Assembly: GCA_947652115.1 (NCBI GenBank)
Contig: OX393567.1
Coordinates: 23,126,032-23,190,031 of the forward strand
Length of the DNA stretch: 64,000 nucleotides
Source: Blastomussa wellsi
Lineage: Eukaryota > Cnidaria > Anthozoa > Scleractinia > Plerogyridae
Reading direction: 5' to 3'
Below are positions 25,707 through 34,979 of the stretch, piece after piece (the first letter of the stretch is position 1; each line of letters starts with the position of its first letter). Made by a program: the position numbers and the translations under genes. The notes beneath the pieces were generated by a model. The model saw only the letters and a program-made list of their open reading frames with translations. It was not told where the DNA came from and made no database searches.

Positions 25707-25858
25707 GCGTACGGACCGGGGGTCAGGGTTTGCAGGTCCCCCCTCCCAAATTTTGGGCAACTCAGATTGTTTGGACAGCAAGAGAAATTTGGGCAAGGCA
25801 ACTTGGGAGAATTTTTTGGGCAAATGGTCCCCCCGACAAAAAATTGCCCGTAAGCCTA
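25707..25858. mobile_element. Short element with ggcgtacgg ends, copy 2
   Basis: It is the reverse-orientation copy of 22310-22487, lying in the first intron of the lectin gene. Its ends are ggcgtacggaccggggg and gcccgtaagcc. It is absent from the duplicated lectin copy as far as can be aligned. Confidence 0.6.
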
Positions 25859-26559
25859 CAAGGAATAATATTCCTCTTAAACGCGAAGCTGATGATTTTC
25901 TCTTTAAAGGATTCCCTTTTGGATGCAATTTGCGGCTTATTTTCAAGAACTAACAGCACTCAGCTGCGAAAACGTTGAGAGAGTTTACAACAACCGCGCG
26001 CGATGACTAAAATAGTAAACAAACCGCGGTGATAAACATTTCAAAATGGCGCATATTTACTCGACTTGACGTTTCGTATGTATACACATTTTCGAAAGAT
26101 CTGGAAAGAAGCAGACTAACAACAATGTTTATAAAGAGGGCGACACATTTGAATCTAAATTTACAAGACATGTTTCGGTCGTTCAACGACCATGATCTTC
26201 AGTTGAAAGTAGAATTATTTTAAAGTTACATTTGAATTTATAATATATAACTGCTAAACAATGATAAATAACAAGCGTTTATACATTTTAAAAAGTAATG
26301 GTTAAAATATTTATACTTAAAACGGGAGTCTGGAACCTTGACTGAGAAAACGTATGATCAAATACAGTGTTGTATTAGAAGATTAGAAGATATTGACAAA
26401 CTTGAAAAATGCCATCGATATCCGTGAAGTCCGTGTTGTACGCCGTTAATTTCATTATATTGCTGAAGAAAGTTGTAAAATTTTAATCCAAACGTCTTAT
26501 TTATATATAAATGATAAGAGTAAATTCATTTCACTCTATTTGTTTTTTGCAGATCAATA

Positions 26560-29515
26560 ATGGACATCAAGTTTCATGTGTGCCTTTTGCTAAGTGTTTG
26601 CTTGGCCATTACCTGGTAGGTACCACCTGTTAACGTTTACCTAGTCAAAGGCAAGAGCGAAGACCTTGTCCGACGACGTTCAGAGGTTTTCGAAGATGCC
26701 CCAAACCTTTCACTGTCTCACTGGCAAAAAGTGTTTCGTAAAACCGAACCTTGTCGCCAATACTTTCCCCTTCTAAAATTAGAGAATTCAGACGACGGAC
26801 CGTTGGATTAGTCTCATTCGCAGCCGCAATGCTCCTCCCAACAACAACAACAACAACAATTTATTTACAGGATATGAACAAGAAACATAATTAATGATAT
26901 ATAATAGACAAAACATACTGGGAAACGGAAAAAACTTAGCTTTACATAATAACGCAACAAAATTAAAGTAAATTACATGTCATTAGTCTCCCCTCTAACG
27001 GCTGCTAAACCTGAACCACATTCCTTTCCCTTTGTTTAGAGACCCTTTAGAACAGTTTTAGACTTGGTTTGATAATTACAAAATACACCAATCACGCGTT
27101 ACCTAAAACCAATGACGTATCAGTAGTTTGCCAATGACGTCAGTTTCCTACGTGAATTCATCGGCTCATTCGCGAGATCTCAGAGAATTCCTGTGGATAT
27201 ATAAACTCTGAGAAAAATAGTAGACAGCAGCTCCAGTTACTTCATTTATTCGTCGCCTATAACAAAATTGGAAAAAAGTTCACTCGTCATTGCTGAAATT
27301 ATTCAATCTTCGCTATCGGTGGACGTGAGTCGCTACTAAGAGAATAGCGAATTGTTCGTCTGTAGAGCTGGAGACAAATTCTACCAGGTCCTACCAGAAA
27401 TTGATGAAATTTCATCGAGCATCAGATTACCTGAAACACGAAAGCAAGAAATTGAAGAGGTGTTCAATACAAGAGAAAAACCCAGGGCAAAGAGATTGCT
27501 ACAACCAGATAAGAATAGCGACAAAGGTGCGAGAAATGATCAAAGGAATCCAAAAATCGCTAGAAGATGTCACGACAAGCGAAAACAATATTAGGAGTTT
27601 CATTTGTCCGTTTTCGACAGTCGATGTTTAGTCATGTCTTCAAACAGAAGGCATGGCCAATACGAGCAATACGATTTACCAAAAGACAAGCGCTGACAAC
27701 CAAATCTGGCCCCATTACATTCGCGGCTCGTCATAAATAAGTCTCGCCAATGAAACAGGAGTTGTGATTGGACAATTAGTCTTGGCGCGACTGCCTCAGG
27801 AATATGTGAGGAAAGTTGTGATTGGCTAATCCGCGGAAAGGAATGTGGTTACAAACTTGGATATTTCTTTCCTTGCATAGCTCAAGTTTGCATAATTTTC
27901 AAACGTTGTGCCAATTACTTAAGGCTGCAATTAGTCAGTGTTCATTCCTCTGAGACCTTGTGGCAGTTATCTGGGACGATCCAGTCTGCATTGGCTTCAT
28001 GTTTTCTACGCATGGCATAACTTGTAGAAACATCTGATTTGCAAACGTTGATCCAGTAGCGGACAACACAGCAGTCAAACGTAGACCTGGTGATACTAGC
28101 CCCGAGCATAGCCTCAAACAAACTATCCCTGTCTCCTTAAACTAGATAGGCAAAATCGTCTTTCTATATGCCTGAATAACAAAAGATGTGAAGATGTCAT
28201 CCGTTTTGAGAGCTCAGGAACTTGTCTTGTCTGTTTCAGCACCGCGGCCCAACAGAATCTCTTTGGAGTCTGGGATGATGGTAACTTCTACAAGGGACAT
28301 CCTCCGAAAGATCCCTCTGAGAGCTGGCTCGATTCAGCCACATTGATAGAGAGCGGACTTTGGAAAGACTTCCAACATCTTTTCTTCCACCCAGATGGAA
28401 CCTTGTATGGTGTATACAAGGGCAAGTTCTACAAGGGGCCACGTCCGTTGCATTACTCCAATAACTGGCTCGATAATGCCGATGAAATTGGCAGCGGCGG
28501 ATGGCATGTTTTCCAGTTTCTGTTCTTTGACCACAAAGGAATGCTGTATGGGGTTACAAATGGTGCCTTTTACAAGCGGGATCCCCCAACACACAAACTA
28601 GACAACTGGCTTGGATCCGCAACACGGATTGGTACGGGTGGGTGGTCCGCTTTCAGGTTCCTCTTCTTCAATCCATATGGAATTCTGTACGCTGTTAAAG
28701 AAGGTAGCCAAGTGCTTTATTCGGACCTCCCACCCACACATGAGGGTCTCAATGGGGTAGTGGCTTTTACGGTTAACGGTTAACTTTTTGGCTTTTTTAC
28801 GGCTAACGGTTAATTTTGCTCCATTACGGTTAACGGGAGAAGTTAAAAAATAATTGCTATTGTTTTAAGAAGTTAAATATTAACTTCCATTGTTGTAAAA
28901 CATACTGAAAGTCTTTGGACCATTTTGAGATAAAAAAGTATTTTTTTGCGTGTGTGTGCACTTCCAGTGAACTATATAACTCTTATGATTTTACTGAATA
29001 CCAGAATAAGATAAGAGTTTAAATTACTTAAAGGAAAATAAACAAGGAAATTATGCAGACACTTACAACACTTCCGGTTTCGATCGGCTTTTCTCGCTTC
29101 CAGAACACTTAAATGCACAACACATCAGACTCAAAAAAGTTCTCGAGGCCTTTACTTTTGTATTTCGATTTTTTATGGTTAACATTTTTTACGGCTAACG
29201 GTTAAAATTCTTTCATTTTTACGCCTAACGGCTAAATTTTTGGCCATTTTACGGCTAACGGTTAACCCCATTGAGACCCTCACACATGAGAATTTCAACT
29301 GGTTGGGAAACGCCGAAACGATTTCCTTACTCGGTAGCTTTCATCATTATAAATTCCTTTTCTATATGGCAGATGGTGATCTGTATGGCGTTAAAGGTGG
29401 AGAATTCTTTAAGTTCCGATTTGCTGGCAATGTGCCACAGGGCCATAAGCGACTTGGTACCAGCGGCTGGGACAGGTTTAAATTCTTGATGGCTCCCCTA
29501 CGTGACTCTACGTGA
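26560..29515 (+). CDS. Secreted tachylectin-2-like lectin, last exon interrupted by a MITE
   Basis: Tachylectin-2 is a five-bladed beta-propeller lectin binding GlcNAc/GalNAc, used in innate immunity of horseshoe crabs and known in cnidarians. The first coding exon 26560-26615 encodes a signal peptide (MDIKFHVCLLLSVCLAIT) and ends in phase 2. The last exon starts at 28240. Blade units repeat the pattern W..F..LFF.P.G.LYGV..G.FYKG: FYKGHPP, DGTLYGVYKGKFYKG, KGMLYGVTNGAFYKR, YGILYAV. A 538-bp element (28743-29280) lies between blades 4 and 5. Reading through it stops at 28781-28783 after 199 residues. The same frame resumes at 29289 with blade 5 (NFNWLGNAE, DGDLYGVKGG) and stops at 29513-29515. 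Without the element the frame closes at 261 residues. A null or alternative transcript is possible. Confidence 0.88.
26838..26990 (-). repeat. (AAC)n tract, probable retroelement 3' tail on minus strand
   Basis: A run of caa units followed by tttatttacagg, inside the lectin intron. A similar caacaacaacaacgtttattg run occurs at 42273-42297. It is read as the (GTT)n tail of an inserted retroelement. Confidence 0.35.
27131..27205 (+). promoter_or_regulatory. CCAAT-CRE-TATA cluster inside the lectin intron
   Basis: CCAAT at 27131, TGACGTCA at 27135-27142 and TATATAAA at 27198-27205 are spaced like a core promoter. Open frames follow at 27352-27594 and 27404-27631 (75 residues from ATG 27404), overlapping in two frames. 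Neither is recognised. It could be an alternative lectin promoter, a nested gene or chance. Confidence 0.3.
28743..29280. mobile_element. hAT-like MITE inside the lectin coding exon
   Basis: The element is 538 bp with perfect 16-bp terminal inverted repeats (AGGGTCTCAATGGGGT and its complement), flanked by a perfect 8-bp target duplication cacacatg at 28735-28742 and 29281-29288. An 8-bp duplication is typical of the hAT superfamily. There is no transposase frame. About seven copies of the word acgg(t/c)taacggttaa crowd both ends. Confidence 0.93.
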
Positions 29516-29691
29516 GTCAGTCGTCATTACAGCCTTCCGGTCTCGCTGTGCATGTGAACACAGTGTTGTCCCACAGCAGGACCAAACCAAGTCGCTTATG
29601 ATTAAAGTGTACGAGAAAAAAATAAAAAAAAAATGTAAGGGCTGATGAAAGAAAGTCTATTTCTTTCTTCATAAATTGTAAACGTGTTAGA

Positions 29692-29697
29692 AATAAA
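29692..29697 (+). terminator. AATAAA polyadenylation signal of the lectin gene
   Basis: It lies about 180 bases after the lectin stop codon at 29515. An A-rich AATAAA at about 29620 is an alternative. Confidence 0.5.
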
Positions 29698-29765
29698 AGG
29701 GAAATGGCAAACAGTTAAGTGTTTTCTTTCAATTAATTAAAGTTGGTAATAATGTAAGATACACC

Positions 29766-29965
29766 GGGGGGCCTATAAAAAGTGTCGCGGTACCTTTTAA
29801 GGTATTTAATTTGGTGTTTTAAAATTGGTTTCTCCAGTAGAAGTCGTGGTACCTTTTAGGGGTTTTTTTTTTGGGGGGGGGGGGGTGGTGGGGGCACGCC
29901 CACTAATCGAGATTCTGGTACCTTTTAGGGGTACTTTTCAAAATTTCCGACGAGCACCCCCGTCA
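29766..29965. repeat. Repeat with ggtaccttttagggg units
   Basis: Three spaced copies of the word ggtacctttta(a/g)gg, starting after accggggggcctataaaa and ending near gagcacccccgtc. It belongs loosely to the G-rich-ended repeats seen at 57134-57362 and 62733-63075. Confidence 0.45.
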
Positions 29966-31188
29966 ATTCAATAGGGGAGTCCCTCCACGGAAAAATACAT
30001 TGATCGGAGCTGTGATATTGATAATCTTAGCTAAACATTTTTATTACAATGAATAGCAAACCTACACGAGTCGGTTTAATTGTAATAAACCGGTGCATTC
30101 TATATGTGTTGCATTCACCCTTCCACCCAAATAGATTTTTAAACACAATTTTGAGGAATAGCCATACAGATAAAAGGATATTGTGACACATTACCTAAAT
30201 GTACGCGCAGCAGTCGTATATTCAGTGCGGATGATGGAAGAATGTAGCAAGTGCGTTAAAGATTTCGTTAACCGGGAAATCGAGAGTTTTTTGGAAAGCA
30301 GCCTTTTACTTAGCCTCCTACGCAGACGTTATTAGGGGATTGCGTTACACTTGTCCCCACTAACGTCTGCTTAACCGAGGCCAACATTCCTTTCCGCCGC
30401 TTCGCCAATCAGATTTTACTTACTAAAATCCGGAAAGCCGACCTTCACCTTGACCGCAGCTTAGCCAATCAGATTTTATCAACTAAAATCCCCACGACGC
30501 CTCTCCCGCCGCGAGACATACGATGAGATGAAACCTGCCAGGGACGATTGATTTTACTCCAAGTCGGAGATTTCTCTGGTAAATTCATTTTAGATGAAAG
30601 CAAGTTCTGAATTTGCGAAGGGAAACTTATTTACTCCTTAATTTATCAACTGGCTACGGTAAGTCGTTTGTTATCAAGTTTTGACTTCACTGTGTTCGAC
30701 AGGGCTTTGGGGGTAGGCTCCCGCGGGGAAATTTTGAAAATCTGAACCCTCAGAAATGCAATTTCCTGTATTCTGAGTCACTTTTATTTGGTAAAATGCA
30801 CAACTTTCCAATGTCACTGCCGTTTTTCACAGTTTATTATGTCGCTGTCGCATTTAATCATGTCACTTGTCGCCTTTTAAAAATCCCCATGTCGCCAGTT
30901 TTCAGGGCCGTGTCGCATGTCGCTTTTTTCGCCCTTGGAAGGCCTCTACCATCCAGTCAAGAGAAGATTAAAATATATATTGAACTAAAGGAGACAGATC
31001 TATAAATGCTAAATGCAACATGTGCAAATTTGTATAAAGCTGTACAAACGAAGTCCGCAAACATTGACCTGGTCATTCATTTCCTTTCAATATTTATGTT
31101 AATTATATTTATTTTCGATTAATTCGACAATTTGCAAAGGAACTCTTAATGAAATCTTATTAGTAAAATCCAACTAGTGGTCTATTAT
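29966..31188. other. Intergenic; small inverted repeat at 30313-30382
   Basis: The arms share agcctcctacgcagacgtta / taacgtctgcttaaccgaggc. A short segment near 31190-31345 (ttctgattggttgag ... taataattgttaaatac) resembles the 60330-60530 repeat. No gene is seen. Confidence 0.4.
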
Positions 31189-31460
31189 CAATGCTGCGTT
31201 CTGATTGGTTGAGCTACTACCAGGCTATGTGTTATAGCCCACGAGGAGCGAAAGCGCCGGCTTTGAAAACCAAAACAATGGCGGCTGAATTGCGTTTTGC
31301 TGACGTTTCGGACGGTTCGGCCTCATGGGCTAATAATTGTTAAATACACCCGACTGAAACGTGCAAACTTGATGAAACCAAACACAGTAAAATTCTGAAA
31401 GCCTCATTCAAAAGCAATGATTAGTAAATAAACCAAAGTTTATCCACGTATTCATATTAA

Positions 31461-32035
31461 AGTGCCCATAATGTCAAAAAAAATTTTCGCTCATCTAATT
31501 CTACATTTCACCAAATGAACTTCTGCAGAAAAATTTTTCGATTTGGATGAAACGCAATTTTTTTACGAATTTTTACAAAGTTCAAAATTCTATTTTCTTG
31601 CGGTCGACCCCTGCCGCTGATCACAAGAGTAACGTGCTCAAAATGACCACGTGACTGATATCTGTGACCTAGGTTCAGGAACCTTCCTTGACCTTTAGTG
31701 AAAAAATACACAGGTCGTGTGCGGGTCGTTTACGATATTGGTAAGCTTTATTACGTGTCCTAAATGGAGACAACTATGAAGCAAAATTCTCACTTGTTTT
31801 CAAGTCAGATAAGTCACGACCCAAATCACGTGTTCCTGAACCTACGTCACGACTCACTTCAAACCGAGGAAAACTGGTGCGAATGGTGGACCAAAATGGC
31901 GGCAAATTTGAATGTCTTTAAAAAATTATAAAAAAAATGCGTTTAATCCAAATCGAAAAATTTTTTTCGCAGAAGTTCATTAGGTGAAATGTAAAATTAG
32001 ATGAGCGAAAAACTAATTTTGACATTATGGGCACT
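31461..32035. mobile_element. TTAA-site MITE (piggyBac-type target) in the duplicated lectin promoter
   Basis: 575 bp, flanked by TTAA at 31457-31460 and 32036-32039. The terminal inverted repeats extend about 105 bp with roughly 90% identity, starting AGTGCCCATAATGTCAAAA. It splits a block that is continuous at about 25230 in the other lectin copy. No transposase is encoded. The TTAA duplication points to piggyBac-like mobilisation, which is inference. Confidence 0.85.
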
Positions 32036-33430
32036 TTAAAGCACAGTTGTTTGGTTTTACCGACAACTGTCATTCTTAATTTCGATTAATTATTATCCAC
32101 GCGTCCCCATGCATCTTTAAAAGTTCGTGATTATCGAAATTAAAAAATAAGGTTGTATGAGCGCAGTTAGGTACAGTTGTGCACAGAACAAAATTAATTC
32201 AGTTCAGTCCAGAGTGCAGGCTAATTTAACAACAAACAGAGGTAAGAAGTTTTATAAAAATCAGTTTTCATTTAAATGTAAAAGTGGTTTTGCCTGACTT
32301 GAACTGACGATACCAGGTAATTATCAGATTTGGTTTCGTGTTGAATTCGACTCATTTCGACCGAAAGAGATTTGAAAAAAACCTCTTTCATAGGGGCATT
32401 ATCATAAGAATTACTTCGAAAAGTCAGTAGCCAAGACACATATACAAAAATAGAAACCTAAAATAGCTTTGTCAAAAATGTTCTTCGCGCATCTTTTGAG
32501 CGAATTCATGCAAGTACTTAGCCATGATTAAGGCCCGTCATGTTAAAAAAGCATCAAAATCTTTAATTGTCCGTGAAACTCTGGAAATGATTTTCAAGCT
32601 CGGCTTCGGCTGTTTATTAACCAGCTATGGATACTCTAAATAGAAACATACCCCTTTCCCCTTTTGCTAGAAATTTAGAAACTTTGTTGAACTTTTCTTA
32701 GCATTTATACTTGAACTCAGAGATTCAAAAGATAGAGTAGAATACACAGCTGATCAGTTTGAACATGGCGTTTTATGTTTCACATTAATTTCTTCACATT
32801 AGTTTCAGTGAGACGTTGAAGAACCATTTGCGTGGCTTTCGAGCTAACTTTTAATTTAAAAACCCCCAGCTTCCTTAAGAAGCCCTCCCGCGGCTCTGTT
32901 AGAAGCTACAATCTTGGACAAAGCCGTTGAGACACTTCTACAAATTGCCACCAATTTGGATACCACAGCTCCCATTGTCCAACCCCCCCCCCCCCTCCCC
33001 CATTTCAATGTTGGCGATTTTTTGGTGTTCAGAGCAAAGCCGAGCGAATTGTACATCACATGACACAACATAGAGCAGGGGGAGAGGGGGATGAAACATT
33101 TTTCACTCACTTGTAAGTCAAGGCAGTCTCAAATAGGGTGCAATATAGGTTTGTCTTACCTAGTTTCGTCCAAGATTGTAGTTCTGTTCTTGGCCGTCCC
33201 GAGTTCATTAATCACCATTCACAAGTACGTATTTCTTACGGCACAGACAAGATTGCCATGCATATAATTAATTAAAAATAGTATATAATGTATTTACTTT
33301 ATGCTGAATAAGTTTATCATAATTTAACCGCAACGTACCATTTTATAAATTATTTATTTCCATTCATTAATTATCTCCATTCATTTGATGAATTTCAGTT
33401 ATGGGCATCAAGCTTTGTCTTTTGCTGTGT

Positions 33431-33469
33431 ATTTTCTCAATGGCACAAACATAGTGCCATTGAGAAAAT
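33431..33469. repeat. Perfect 16-bp hairpin in the lectin pseudogene
   Basis: 33431-33446 (attttctcaatggcac) is the exact reverse complement of 33454-33469, with a 7-base loop that overlaps the premature stop. Confidence 0.9.
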
Positions 33470-34165
33470 CAAGGCTAAATTACATGTTTTTAATCTCCTG
33501 ACTTTTACAGAGTCAAAAGAGTGAGATTTATATTTTGCAAGCGCCGGAATTTTGCGAGACCACACGACCATCCATGAAGAGGTCGTCATCTTCCTCTGAA
33601 CATTTTCTGACATTTCCAAGTCCCATGCAGCGGCAAGATTTGTTTCGTTGGATACATGAGGGTGGGTGGGGTCTGATGTATTTTTGGAGTTGAAAATTTT
33701 TTTGGGTCAAGAGATCTATCACGTATTTTTTTAGGTCTTAAAAAATTACGCGTATTTTTCTCGTCACATCTCCGAGCGAAATTTTACTTGCTATCGGTGG
33801 ATCAGAAAAATATTCATTCAAAGTTTCAGCAACGTGCATTACGCGTATTGCACCCAGATCGTGAAATGCCCAACCTGATCATACAGCTCGCTTACTTCAT
33901 TTAAATCCGAAACCCAAGGCCGATCTATCTTTTTTAACGTATATATTTCTGTCTCCATCAACGATCCTACCGATTTATTAACCTCTTAAAGCGATTGTAA
34001 AACAAAAAGTGGTTAACTAACTCTCTTTCTGTGTGCATCGCAATAGATAAGAGGATATTATCGATTTCGATAGCTCAGAAACTTGTCTTTCTTTGTTTTT
34101 AGAACCATGGCACAACACGATCTCTTTGGTGTCATAAGAATGGACACTTCTACATCAACCAATGA

Positions 34166-34916
34166 ATTGTCAAGAGAAACTAGTCTGGAGGGTGAAACAT
34201 TTGTCATGTTCATATATTTTTGGATGCTATATAATTAACAGGTAACAGGACTACATGCTTGGCCAATTTGAAAATAATTGGATGACTGCCAAATTGGACT
34301 CGGCCGTAATTTAGCAGTCCTCAGAATTTTTATCACCCAATTATTTCTAAATTAGACAGCATGTAGTCCTATTACATATACTAATTATTTTTTTCTTTTT
34401 ATTGTCAAAAGTGGGTGGGCTCTTGCCCATATACTTTATGCACATACTGAAGCAATGCGCGGCGCATGCGTTCTGGTACATGCCAACCCGCAGTCATGCA
34501 TTCTCATTCCCAGAGCCTCTGTTTATGGCAATCATGAGGTGTAACATTTAAGGATCTCCGGGCAAGTGCGGACGAGAAGGATGCATTGTGATTTTGAGTT
34601 AATAAAAGTGTAACAGAGGTGTACTGAGGGAACGCTCGATTTGGATTGCACAGCACTCCTGCTATGCGTGAGTTTCACGTGATCCAATGTCCACGTACGA
34701 GTGATGCACGTGATCAAGTTGCGTTCTTTGCATTCCATACATTCTTAGTGGAAGAACACTCGAATAAAGCAAAAATCGAGCCAGGGGCTAACTACAAAAC
34801 TGCCGCGCATCCGTTTGTCAAAGCAACGTTGAGATTAGGATTGCGGGCTCCTCTGGTCACCCGAAATAACATATACACACTGATGATGACCTAGCAAACT
34901 GCTTCTAATAAACTTT
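34166..34916. other. Intergenic with inverted-repeat element
   Basis: 34243-34259 (taacaggactacatgct) pairs with 34358-34374 with one mismatch, and aattgg/ccaatt words extend the symmetry inward. An 82-codon open frame at 34646-34894 matches nothing recognised. Confidence 0.45.
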
Positions 34917-34922
34917 TTTATT
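34917..34922 (-). terminator. Polyadenylation signal of the ZDHHC4-like gene
   Basis: AATAAA on the minus strand, about 60 bases beyond the stop codon. Confidence 0.5.
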
Positions 34923-34979
34923 CAAGATCGGCACAGTAACCTCGCGATCCTTTTCCAGCAGGAGTAGATTTTTTAAATG

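Larger units (their letters stand above)
31347..34165 (+). pseudogene. Decayed tandem copy of the tachylectin gene
   Basis: Three parts match the upstream lectin gene in order. (1) The promoter/5' UTR block, ending at a conserved donor after 32241, split by a MITE. (2) A signal-peptide exon from 33399 with ATG at 33401 (MGIKLCLLLCIFSMAQT), which then meets a stop at 33452 because the donor region was replaced by an inverted duplication. (3) The start of the lectin exon after an AG at 34101-34102 (cacaacacgatctctttgg, acttctacatcaacc), which breaks off at about 34165. Blades 1-5 are missing. The copy looks dead. Confidence 0.75.

Noticed and set aside
28743..29280. The insertion as a genuine intron of the lectin gene
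   Set aside because: Terminal inverted repeats and an exact 8-bp target duplication show a transposon; boundary GT/AG pairs (for example GT near 28757) fit poorly, though exonised splicing cannot be excluded without RNA.
34646..34894. 82-codon plus-strand frame near the ZDHHC4 3' end
   Set aside because: No similarity recognised and no promoter or polyadenylation context; possible chance frame.
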